From the NCBI GenBank assembly GCA_022683945.1, contig JAJHSH010000039.1, forward strand, positions 1 to 39,541: a DNA stretch of 39,541 nt, given 5' to 3'. The notes beneath the pieces are model-generated. The model saw nothing but the letters and a program-made list of their open reading frames with translations. It was not told the DNA's origin and did not search any database. Positions 32,673 to 39,541 of this stretch are shown here, in pieces. Source of the stretch: Candidatus Acetothermia bacterium. GTDB lineage: Bacteria > Bipolaricaulota > Bipolaricaulia > RBG-16-55-9 > DRXL01. The first letter of the stretch is position 1; every line of letters begins with the position of its first letter. Both the position numbers and the translations under genes were made by a program.

Positions 32673-34667
32673 ATGAAAGACTACGACTTCAAGGGAGCCG
32701 AGCCGAAATGGGCCGCGTACTGGGACGATCTGGGTATCTATCGTTTCGTCCCAAGCGATTCGCGGGAGATCTATTCGATAGACACGCCGCCGCCGACGGT
32801 TTCAGGCAGTCTTCATATTGGACACTGCTTCTCGTACACCCACGCAGATGTTTTGGCGAGATTCTGGCGCATGAGGGGCAAGAACGTCTTTTACCCGATG
32901 GGCTTTGACGACAACGGCTTGCCCACCGAAAAATTTGTCGAGCAGACACACGGCGTCCGCGCCCGCGAGATGCCGCGAAAAGAGTTCGTTGCACTTTGCT
33001 TGAGAGCAGTTCAAGAGCAGGAGCGGGAGTTCGAGAGGCTCTGGCGACGACTTGGGCTGAGCGTGGATTGGTCACGCTGCTACTCGACCATCAGCCCGCC
33101 AGCGCAAAAGATCTCTCAGAGATCATTTCTCGAACTCTATAAAGAGGGCCGTATCTATAGAAAAGCTGCGCCGACCATCTGGTGTCCGTCTTGCCGGACG
33201 GCCATCGCTCAAGCGGAACTGGAAGACCGCACATATGCGATCGCGCACACGGTCAACGTGCACGACCGCTGTGGCACCGAGATCGAGTTTCTCGTGCAGC
33301 CGCAATGGTTTCTCAAGATTCTAGACCTGAAAGCGGAGCTCTTGCGCACAGGAGAACAGATTGAATGGGTTCCGGCTTTTATGGGGAAGCGTTATCAGCA
33401 CTGGGTCGAGAATCTGAAATGGGATTGGTGTCTGTCTCGCCAGCGTTTTTTCGGTGTCCCCATTCCCCTTTGGTTCTGTAAGAATTGTCAAGAGATCGTG
33501 CCGGCTCAAGAAGAGCAATTGCCTGTGGATCCGACTCAGACGAGCCCAGCGAAGCCCTGCCCGCGCTGTGGCAGCTCGAACTTTGAGCCGGAGCGCGATC
33601 TGTTAGACACATGGGCAACCAGCTCGCTCACGCCTCAGATCAATATGCGCTGGGGGGCATCCGACGAATTGCAGCTTCTGCCGATGTCCGTGCGTCCGCA
33701 GGCTCACGAGATTATCCGCACGTGGGCGTTCTATACGATTGTGAAGTCGCTCCTGCATCATAAGAAGATCCCATGGAAGCGGGCGCAGATCTCAGGTTGG
33801 GTGGTCACGGAGCAGGGTAAGATCGGCAAATCCAAAGGCGGCGGGGCCCAGGACCCGCTCGTGCTGATCGAAGAGCACTCCGCAGATGCGCTGCGCTACT
33901 GGGCCTCTCGTGGGCGGCCCGGTCACGATACCGTGTACAGCGAAGACGTGGTCGCCGAGGGTCGTCGCCTGATGACCAAACTGTTGAACGCGACACGGTT
34001 TGCAAGCGTACATTTAGACAACTACGCCGAGCCTGAAAAAGCCTCGCTCGAAGCAATAGATCGCTGGCTACTGAGCAAGCTCGCGCGCGCGATCAGCGCT
34101 GCGACCGAGCACTTCGAGGCCGGCGATTACACCGGTGCGCTTACAGAAACCGAGAGATTTTTCTGGTGCGATCTCTGTGACAACTATATCGAGATCGTCA
34201 AGCGTCGGCTCTATCAGAAAGAAGATGGAGGATCTCGTCATGCGGTGCAGTATGTGCTTTATCACGCTACGCTCAGCGTTCTCAAGCTCTTGGCGCCGTT
34301 TGTGCCCTTCATCACGGAAGAGCTGTATCAGGCTCATTTTGCGCGCCGTGAAGGCGCACCATCTATTCACATCGCGTGCTGGCCGATATCAGAATTAGAT
34401 TGGCTCAATGCAGAAGCAGAAGCACAAGGCGACTTGGCCATTGCCGTAATTGAAGCCGTGCGCAAAGAGAAATCACTGAAGAGACTCTCGCTCGCTGCGC
34501 CGATCCAAGAGCTTCATGTTTGCGCTAGACCAGCGTTGCGCGCACAGCTTGAGCCTCTGCTCTCGGCGATCCGCGACGTGACGAATGCTGAACACGTCAA
34601 GCTCTGCGAAACTCCCACAATAGAAGCGACAGCCACGACGGGAGACGTATCGGTGATAATCCAATAG
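32673..34667 (+). CDS. valS: valyl-tRNA synthetase, archaeal-like type, lacking the CP1 editing domain
   Basis: ValRS joins valine to tRNA-Val. HIGH motif is intact (SGSLHIGH, 44-51), followed by GFDDNGLPTE as in archaeal and rickettsial ValRS. Then come WCPSCRTAIAQAELED (170-185), SRQRFFGVPIP, LLDTWATSSL and a variant second motif KIGKSKGG (383-390; KMSKS usual). Three Cys pairs may bind zinc (171/174, 269/272, 296/299). The editing insertion, normally some 200 residues after AELED, is missing: about 10 residues lead straight to the post-insertion part (IEFLVQPQWFLKI). Total length is 664, against roughly 800-950. Shine-Dalgarno AAAGGAG. The valine-rich leader supports the specificity call. 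Confidence 0.88.
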   Translation: MKDYDFKGAEPKWAAYWDDLGIYRFVPSDSREIYSIDTPPPTVSGSLHIGHCFSYTHADVLARFWRMRGKNVFYPMGFDDNGLPTEKFVEQTHGVRAREMPRKEFVALCLRAVQEQEREFERLWRRLGLSVDWSRCYSTISPPAQKISQRSFLELYKEGRIYRKAAPTIWCPSCRTAIAQAELEDRTYAIAHTVNVHDRCGTEIEFLVQPQWFLKILDLKAELLRTGEQIEWVPAFMGKRYQHWVENLKWDWCLSRQRFFGVPIPLWFCKNCQEIVPAQEEQLPVDPTQTSPAKPCPRCGSSNFEPERDLLDTWATSSLTPQINMRWGASDELQLLPMSVRPQAHEIIRTWAFYTIVKSLLHHKKIPWKRAQISGWVVTEQGKIGKSKGGGAQDPLVLIEEHSADALRYWASRGRPGHDTVYSEDVVAEGRRLMTKLLNATRFASVHLDNYAEPEKASLEAIDRWLLSKLARAISAATEHFEAGDYTGALTETERFFWCDLCDNYIEIVKRRLYQKEDGGSRHAVQYVLYHATLSVLKLLAPFVPFITEELYQAHFARREGAPSIHIACWPISELDWLNAEAEAQGDLAIAVIEAVRKEKSLKRLSLAAPIQELHVCARPALRAQLEPLLSAIRDVTNAEHVKLCETPTIEATATTGDVSVIIQ

Positions 34668-34678
34668 TAGCCGTGGAT

Positions 34679-34987
34679 CTACAAAGACTTGGCGGCTATT
34701 TTATCAAGGACGATACGCAGCACGAGGAGCAGCCAGCCCAAGCCGACGACCCAATAGGCGAGTCGACGCAGCGCTTCAAAGACACCGACCAAGACAACGA
34801 TAATCGTCAAGAGAGCAAGAGAGCCGATGGGATCAATCAGTTCAGCCGAGATCAAATTGGGGATGAGTCCGTTGACCACACCTACTATCGCTTGACCGAG
34901 CCAATGGGCAGCCGTGTAGAGAAACGTCAGGGCTTGATCGAGCCAAGACTGAGCAGTTGGCTGTGCAGTGTATTGACTGTTCCACAT
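34679..34987 (-). CDS. small membrane protein
   Basis: I do not recognise this 102-residue protein. It has a polar N-terminus, an amphipathic region with WLDQALTFLYTAAHWLGQAIVG (about 15-36, read as two overlapping helices) and two likely membrane helices at about 57-70 and 78-95, separated by EALRR. The start follows the stop of the peptidase/barrel gene by 4 nt with no Shine-Dalgarno, so translation is probably coupled. It converges on valS with an 11-nt gap, leaving no room for a separate terminator. Confidence 0.6.
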   Translation of the reverse strand: MWNSQYTAQPTAQSWLDQALTFLYTAAHWLGQAIVGVVNGLIPNLISAELIDPIGSLALLTIIVVLVGVFEALRRLAYWVVGLGWLLLVLRIVLDKIAAKSL

Positions 34988-34991
34988 AATA

Positions 34992-37727
34992 TCACAGCCC
35001 CACGGACAGATAAAATTTCGGGCTCGCTTCGCCCAGTCCTTGCGCTACCCCCAGCCGTAAAGCCCAATTGAAGAAATAGCCGGTCGTCAACTGCACACTA
35101 AGCTCCGCGCCAAAACCGACTTTGAGCTCGTTGATGTCCAATCTTTCACCCGCTAAGCCCGCGTCTATAAAGATGCTCCCGCGCAGCTCGTCCAAGAAGA
35201 CCGGCCAATAGCCCACCCCACGCTCGATGTTCACCAGCGGGAAACTATAGTTGACGCTCGAAGCGAGCGCTTGTTTACCCTGCTGAAGCTTTTTCGCAAA
35301 GCCACGCACAGCGAAAGTCCCGTGCTCGCCTCCAAGCGAGAACCCGTCTTCGCTCTTTTCGGCATCGCTCCAGCCCGCCGAGAGTTTTAGCGAGAGTGTG
35401 TGCGTCTCGTGTACGGGCAACCGCAGCGTCTCATTCAAAGAGAGTATGAGCTTGCGCAACGCTTTCGCATCGCTGGGAAGCTCTAGGTGCCCCTGAATAG
35501 ACACAGCGAAGTTGTTGCGCCAAAGATCAGATCCTCCGACAGATTGATAATGATACTGTGCGGCGTAGATCTCTTTGCTCGAAGTTTTTTCTAAATACTC
35601 GGTGCGGCGATAGGTCAGCGTCGCCATCTGCGAGCGCGCGACGCTCAGCTCCAAGGGCATGAGGACTCCCAAGCCGTGAGCGCGCTCGTCACGGCTCTCG
35701 CTCACCGAGAGCGTGAGGACGGGCAAGAAGCGCGCTACGGCAAAGTCGAGCGAGTAGACGAGCTTGCGCTTGGTAAAATCCCAACCCGTCATCAGTTGAT
35801 AGCTGTATTTGCTCAGCACGTCTTGGCCAAACGTCACCAAGCCCAGCATCCCTTCACCGCCTATAGGAAGCCAGAGCTTGGGCAGGAGCGATGGGAGCAC
35901 TCTGTAAGGCGTGATGGGGTAATCCGTCTTGGGGAAGCCCATCCAACTGGGGATCGTCTCTTTTTGGATAGAGACGGGCTTCCACGCCTGCGGATCGAAG
36001 GGCATCTTATGGAGATCGTAGCCGTCGCTGCTGTAGCTTGTGAAGACGATCGTCGCTCCATCGGGGGAGATCGCCGGATCGAAAGCCCCGGTGAGAAGAT
36101 TTGTGACCCGATAGAACGAGCCGTCGCTCAGTTTGTACGCATAGAGATTGGCAACGCGGTGCTCTCCGCGATCGGAGCTGAAGAGAACGTACTGTCCATC
36201 GGGTGAGAACGTGGGATCTAGGTCTTCGTCTTTGTCTTGGGTCACAGGTTGGAGTTCCCCGCCTTCGGCGGGCAAGAGATAGATGTCTTGGTAGCCGCCG
36301 CGCCGCCACAGCGACAGAGCTAACGTCTTTCCGTCGGGCGAGACGGCGATGGAGTGCACGGTGATGCTGTTGTCGGGAAATTCTTTAACAGCACGAATCT
36401 TTTGAGTCTTCAGATCGAAAGCCGAGATCGCGGTGCTGGCATCGCGCCCGATGTGATGGGCAAAATAGATTGTCTGCCCATCGGGTGCGAAGACAGCGAA
36501 ATACGCCCGCGCGCCCTGAGTCAATCTCTCTTCGCTTTTCTTTTCTAAGTCGTAGAGATAGAGATCGCTGTGCGCGTAGAAGAGCCCGTTGTAGTCGAGT
36601 TTGCTGAAGAGCACGGAGCGCCCATCGGGGGAGAAGCTGGGCAGCTGCATCGGCCCGAAGAGCATTTCGCGATCGCGCTGGCCGTGAGCGTCTAGGATGC
36701 GCAGCCCGCTGCGCCCCGGCCCACTATGACGATAGACGATCTCTTTCCCGTCGGGCGACCAACTCGGTTGTCCGCTGCCCCAGCCCCAGCGCGTCAAGCG
36801 CAGGCTGCCGGTGAGGCCTTCTTTGGTAATAGCTTCGATCTCTTCAGAGAATCTCTGCTGGAGCCAGCGCTGAAAACCCGCGTAGACCGTATCGGCAGAG
36901 TCTTTGACGACTCTCTTCAAGACAGCGTCGAAGTCCGCACCGAACCCGGCCAGAAAGAGCAGATTGAGCAGCTCAGCAGAGTTCACGTCGTTGAACTTCT
37001 TCATGCTGTCGGACCCATAGGTCTCTTCGATATAGCGCAGAAACCATGCGCTGAAGTTGTAGAGGAGCAGTCCAACGCGAGGCCAACTCTGACGATGATA
37101 AAAGCGGGAGATCTCATCGAAGCGCGGGATTTTATTATCTAAGACCATCTGCCGAATCATCATCATCGTATGGGCATCGTTGAGACGCGATTCGCCCAAG
37201 TGCTTGTATTTTTTATAGACGGCCAGCCCTTCTATGAACGTGATGGGCTTGCCGAAGTTGGGCATGATAATATTCCCAAAGATCTTTCTCAAGAGAGCGT
37301 TCCAGCCGCTGGCCATATCCAAGTCCATAATATGCAGCAACTCGTGATAGACGAGGGTTCTGATCCAACTGTCCAAACGGACGTTGGCCCAGTCGGCCAA
37401 GCGCATCTGCGCCGGGCCGATGTAGATTATATGTTGAGGGATCGTCGTCGCCGAGCCAATGATCTGATCGGCAACGTCGAAGATAACTATATGGACTTTG
37501 CTCGCGGGAGCGCGATCGAACTCTCTCTTGATAATCTCATAAGACTCCTCGGCGATGACCGCCGACTCTTGGGCGATATGCTCTAGCCCTTGGTGATAGA
37601 CAATATAGAAGTGCGGGGTCTCTATCTGGTGCCAGCGCAACGCGGGATCGAAGACCATAATTTGCGCTTGAGCGACAACCCCAGCGAGCACAGCGAAGAA
37701 GACCAGCAGTGTCACATAGCGTTTCAT
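34992..37727 (-). CDS. MA-clan metallopeptidase / TolB-like propeller / Omp85-like barrel fusion
   Basis: A 911-residue exported protein with three parts. After a signal peptide (1-22) comes a gluzincin-type zinc peptidase domain with HELLH (128-132) and a probable third ligand Glu166 in FIEGLAVY. The middle (about 305-600) is a beta-propeller with six PD40/TolB-type repeats (SWSPDGK, SFSPDGR, VFAPDGQ, AVSPDGK, TFSPDGQ, AISPDGA). The last 280 or so residues look like an outer-membrane beta-barrel and include FAVRGF (805-810), the lid-loop motif of Omp85 proteins. Shine-Dalgarno AAAGGAGGT. It lies between an outer-membrane protein gene (23 nt) and a small membrane gene (4 nt). The function is unknown; a surface- or periplasm-facing protease is the simplest idea. 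Confidence 0.82.
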   Translation of the reverse strand: MKRYVTLLVFFAVLAGVVAQAQIMVFDPALRWHQIETPHFYIVYHQGLEHIAQESAVIAEESYEIIKREFDRAPASKVHIVIFDVADQIIGSATTIPQHIIYIGPAQMRLADWANVRLDSWIRTLVYHELLHIMDLDMASGWNALLRKIFGNIIMPNFGKPITFIEGLAVYKKYKHLGESRLNDAHTMMMIRQMVLDNKIPRFDEISRFYHRQSWPRVGLLLYNFSAWFLRYIEETYGSDSMKKFNDVNSAELLNLLFLAGFGADFDAVLKRVVKDSADTVYAGFQRWLQQRFSEEIEAITKEGLTGSLRLTRWGWGSGQPSWSPDGKEIVYRHSGPGRSGLRILDAHGQRDREMLFGPMQLPSFSPDGRSVLFSKLDYNGLFYAHSDLYLYDLEKKSEERLTQGARAYFAVFAPDGQTIYFAHHIGRDASTAISAFDLKTQKIRAVKEFPDNSITVHSIAVSPDGKTLALSLWRRGGYQDIYLLPAEGGELQPVTQDKDEDLDPTFSPDGQYVLFSSDRGEHRVANLYAYKLSDGSFYRVTNLLTGAFDPAISPDGATIVFTSYSSDGYDLHKMPFDPQAWKPVSIQKETIPSWMGFPKTDYPITPYRVLPSLLPKLWLPIGGEGMLGLVTFGQDVLSKYSYQLMTGWDFTKRKLVYSLDFAVARFLPVLTLSVSESRDERAHGLGVLMPLELSVARSQMATLTYRRTEYLEKTSSKEIYAAQYHYQSVGGSDLWRNNFAVSIQGHLELPSDAKALRKLILSLNETLRLPVHETHTLSLKLSAGWSDAEKSEDGFSLGGEHGTFAVRGFAKKLQQGKQALASSVNYSFPLVNIERGVGYWPVFLDELRGSIFIDAGLAGERLDINELKVGFGAELSVQLTTGYFFNWALRLGVAQGLGEASPKFYLSVGL

Positions 37728-37750
37728 AGCTTCAGACCTCCTTTTCAGGG

Positions 37751-38743
37751 TTAAGAGCCAAAGAGCAGACGATACTCTCCGTCGCGCTTGAAGACGATAT
37801 CGGCGCGCAGCTTGAAGCCATCAAGCGAGAAGATCATACTCAAGCCCCACGCCCAGAGATTTTCAGGCTTCACCAGACACTTCTCGCATTTCTCCGTATG
37901 TTCTTGGCGCAGGGCTGCTGTAGTAGCGCTGAACTGCACGAAGGCCGCGCCTTCGAGCAAGATACTCTCCAGCAGCGGCTTGTTGATGATCGGCAAGGGA
38001 GGCAAGCGCACCGGCACTCTTATCACGTCAAAGCGCCGCTCGAAGCGCAGCGCCCAGAACTGCTCGCCTCTGATGACCTCTGTGTCGCCCTTGACGCTCT
38101 GGACGAATTCGAAGTCGGGCAGTCGGCCCTCGTTCTGGATCGTGCCGTAGCTAAAAGTAAGCGAGAGGCTATCGCGTCGGAGATCCAGATGGGTCTGGCT
38201 GTACTGGAAACTTTTGGGAGAGACTATCAACTGCCACCACCCGTAGAGGGTGCGATTGTTCACACTCAGAGTGATCCCAAAGGGCAGCGAGAAGCGCTGT
38301 GAGGAGTTCAGTGCAATATAAACAATATCCGGGGGGGACTCGTTGACCACCCAGGGCCAGAGCGTGCCGAAGAAAGCCGTGACGGAATCTCTGTTCTCGA
38401 TGGAGATGTCTAGAAACGGTCCGGGTGACGAAGAGCGTTTGAAGGTCGCGAGAAGTCCCGACTGCCCCACGCGCCCCAGCACCGGCGTCCCCGGCCAGTC
38501 GAGCACCGATAGTTTGACATCCCACAGCCCCAGCCCAGCTTGGTAGCGGATCTTCCGGCTCTGTAGTCCATAGGCCAGCGCCAACGACGGCTCTACAAAC
38601 TGAAAGAGCTTGAAACTCCCCTGAGCGCCGAGAAGATGGCCGTCCACGCTGTTCTGCTCGAAGACGGGATTAAAACTCTGGGCGGTCACAGGCGTCACTA
38701 TCGCTAAACCCACGAGAACTATAAGCAGTCTTATGAAGTTCAT
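37751..38743 (-). CDS. predicted outer-membrane beta-barrel protein
   Basis: The 330 residues start with a signal peptide (about 1-21, ending TAQS). They continue as alternating beta-strands rich in aromatic residues (for example LSLTFSYGTIQ, FWALRFERRF, LWAWGLSMIFSL), ending ADIVFKRDGEYRLLFGS. A Cys pair EKCEKC (about 283-288) is unusual for such a protein. I cannot name a family. Shine-Dalgarno AAAGGAGGT. It is followed after 23 nt by the peptidase/barrel fusion, so the two envelope proteins are made together. Confidence 0.72.
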   Translation of the reverse strand: MNFIRLLIVLVGLAIVTPVTAQSFNPVFEQNSVDGHLLGAQGSFKLFQFVEPSLALAYGLQSRKIRYQAGLGLWDVKLSVLDWPGTPVLGRVGQSGLLATFKRSSSPGPFLDISIENRDSVTAFFGTLWPWVVNESPPDIVYIALNSSQRFSLPFGITLSVNNRTLYGWWQLIVSPKSFQYSQTHLDLRRDSLSLTFSYGTIQNEGRLPDFEFVQSVKGDTEVIRGEQFWALRFERRFDVIRVPVRLPPLPIINKPLLESILLEGAAFVQFSATTAALRQEHTEKCEKCLVKPENLWAWGLSMIFSLDGFKLRADIVFKRDGEYRLLFGS

Positions 38744-38802
38744 ATCTTAGACCTCCTTTGCTGACTATTGATTGTAAGAGAGAGTTTGGGGGGTGGGCAA
38801 AT

Positions 38803-39135
38803 TTATAATTCTCGGAAGGCATCTTTGTAGAGGCGCAATCGTCCCCCGGAGATAGCGACAACGTCGAAGCGCACGGGGAGCGTGTGGGGATGGCGGGCGA
38901 GATAGTGCTGCGCCGTGAGAAGAATCTTGCGCTGTTTTTTGATATTGACCGTCTCTTCGGGCAGGCCGAAGCGCTCTTGAGTCCGCGAGCGGACTTCGAT
39001 GAAGGCTAAAGAATTGCCGTCGCGGGCGATGAGATCTATCTCGCCGCCGCGCCAGCGATAACGCTCGGCGATGATCTCGTAGCCGTGTTGCTTGAGAAAA
39101 TCGCGGGCCAGTTGCTCGGCTCTCTCCCCGCGCAT
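38803..39135 (-). CDS. YraN family (UPF0102) endonuclease-like protein
   Basis: The 110 residues match the YraN family, which has a restriction-endonuclease-like fold related to Holliday-junction resolvases. Motifs are GERAEQLARDFLKQHGY (3-19), WRGGEIDLIARDG (28-40) and LAFIEVRSR (43-51). They give the catalytic-looking E-x-D...E-V-R, with Arg where Lys is more common. The C-terminal RFDVVAI is also present. The biological role is not settled. A promoter lies at 39159-39187. The outer-membrane protein gene follows after 59 nt. Confidence 0.92.
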   Translation of the reverse strand: MRGERAEQLARDFLKQHGYEIIAERYRWRGGEIDLIARDGNSLAFIEVRSRTQERFGLPEETVNIKKQRKILLTAQHYLARHPHTLPVRFDVVAISGGRLRLYKDAFREL

Positions 39136-39149
39136 AGTTTCTTCCCCTT

Positions 39150-39159
39150 TGCACGTGCA
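39150..39159. promoter_or_regulatory. palindrome TGCACGTGCA at yraN transcription start
   Basis: A perfect 10-bp palindrome directly after the -10 box of the yraN promoter and 14 nt before the ATG. It could be an operator; no regulator is known from this window. Confidence 0.3.
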
Positions 39160-39187
39160 TAGTAACCGAAGCTCTCCCTGTATGCAA
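39159..39187 (-). promoter_or_regulatory. yraN promoter
   Basis: On the minus strand: TTGCAT (39187-39182), 17-nt spacer, TACTAT (39164-39159). It would serve yraN and possibly the three envelope genes behind it. Confidence 0.5.
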
Positions 39188-39193
39188 AGCGAA

Positions 39194-39220
39194 AGCCCGG
39201 CAGGGTTTCCCCGCCGGGCT
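39194..39220 (-). terminator. hairpin after the right-end gene
   Basis: AGCCCGGC (39194-39201) pairs with GCCGGGCT (39213-39220), with an inner GGG/CCC stem. In the minus-strand transcript the stem is followed by TTCGCTTT, a poor T-run. It lies 38 nt after the stop of the partial gene and just before the yraN promoter. Confidence 0.5.
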
Positions 39221-39258
39221 CTGTCGCCGCATGCTGAAGCATCCGGCTCAAATGAGTA

Positions 39259-39541
39259 TTACTGCACTTTGACCTGTCCGTTGCCGGTGCTGTAGCCCGT
39301 GATCTCTACGTTCGTATTCCCTCCCAGCACAATCGGCGCTTGCGCACTCCCAGACCAACTGAGCGTATAAACCTGCCCCGATCCCCCGCTCGCCTGCACT
39401 GCTATTCGCAAGATCGCCCCGTTGCTCACTCCACCTGCACTGGACTTCACTATCGAGAATCTCAGCTCATTGGGACTGCTGCACGGCTCGCTCACCACCC
39501 CACAGATCGCCTTCACCACAAAACCGCTCAGCCCTGTAAGA
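39259..39541 (-). CDS. partial Ser/Gly/Thr-rich protein, 5' end outside window
   Basis: Only the C-terminal 93 or so residues are in view. The frame is open to the window edge, so the true start is outside; a GTG at 39519 is probably internal. The segment is rich in Gly, Ser, Val and Asn (SSAGGVSNGAI, QASGGSGQVYTLSWSG, VEITGYSTGNGQVKVQ) and looks like beta-strands of an exported protein. Two Cys stand at CGVVSEPC. I do not recognise the family. Confidence 0.7.
   Translation of the reverse strand, partial: LTGLSGFVVKAICGVVSEPCSSPNELRFSIVKSSAGGVSNGAILRIAVQASGGSGQVYTLSWSGSAQAPIVLGGNTNVEITGYSTGNGQVKVQ

Overview
The window reads as a piece of chromosome from an uncultivated diderm (outer-membrane) bacterium. 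The evidence for an outer membrane is BamA, an OmpH/Skp-type chaperone, two further predicted outer-membrane barrels and two lipoproteins. Genes are tightly packed with many 4-nt ATGA overlaps, Shine-Dalgarno sites are mostly strong (AAGGAGG type), and several promoters have sigma-70-like boxes. Gene content (split glutamate formiminotransferase and cyclodeaminase, glycine-cleavage T protein with LipB, NrfHA, an editing-less archaeal-type ValRS) would suit a deep-branching candidate phylum such as Bipolaricaulota/Acetothermia (OP1). That placement is a guess from gene style, not a measurement. Both ends cut genes (murD on the left, a Ser/Gly/Thr-rich protein on the right), as expected of a fosmid insert or contig. 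I see no tRNA, rRNA, CRISPR array, insertion sequence or phage genes.

Layout. 1-7480 (minus strand): comM-bamA-ompH-fabZ-ftcD, then two small membrane proteins and murD. This resembles the classical bamA-skp-lpxD-fabZ-lpxA cluster with the lpx genes absent. 7553-10233 (plus): a C-terminal processing peptidase overlapping a fused two-domain ECF/CbiO-type ATPase. 10245-11699 (minus): a DUF4384 envelope protein with a Pro/Phe/Trp-rich tract. 11873-17732 (plus): gpsA-gcvT-lipB, a von Willebrand A/PKD secreted protein and a WecG/TagA glycosyltransferase. 17718-19734 (minus): rpsT-recJ, with rpsT apparently starting at ATT. 19798-21221 (plus): a BCAM0308-like CxxC protein, methenyl-THF cyclohydrolase (FchA) and a DUF2283 protein. 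21314-25935 (minus): a DRG-like TGS GTPase, a lipoprotein and a lipoprotein subtilase. 26073-27053 (plus): an M28 peptidase. 27064-29592 (minus): nrfH-nrfA and an HpcH/HpaI aldolase. 29700-34667 (plus): polA, then valS behind a long regulatory leader. 34679-39135 (minus): yraN, an outer-membrane protein, a peptidase/beta-propeller/barrel fusion and a small membrane protein.

The most striking signal is the 249-nt leader of valS (32424-32672). A strong promoter is followed by a 19-codon leader peptide carrying five consecutive valine codons. After it come an antiterminator, an intrinsic terminator, and a second terminator whose 5' arm can pair with the 3' arm of the first. This looks like leader-peptide attenuation of valyl-tRNA synthetase with two linked terminators. 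The synthetase itself lacks the CP1 editing domain. Secondary points are the ATT start of rpsT, two divergent promoters sharing one -35 box, and palindromic repeats lying in frame inside murD and lipB.
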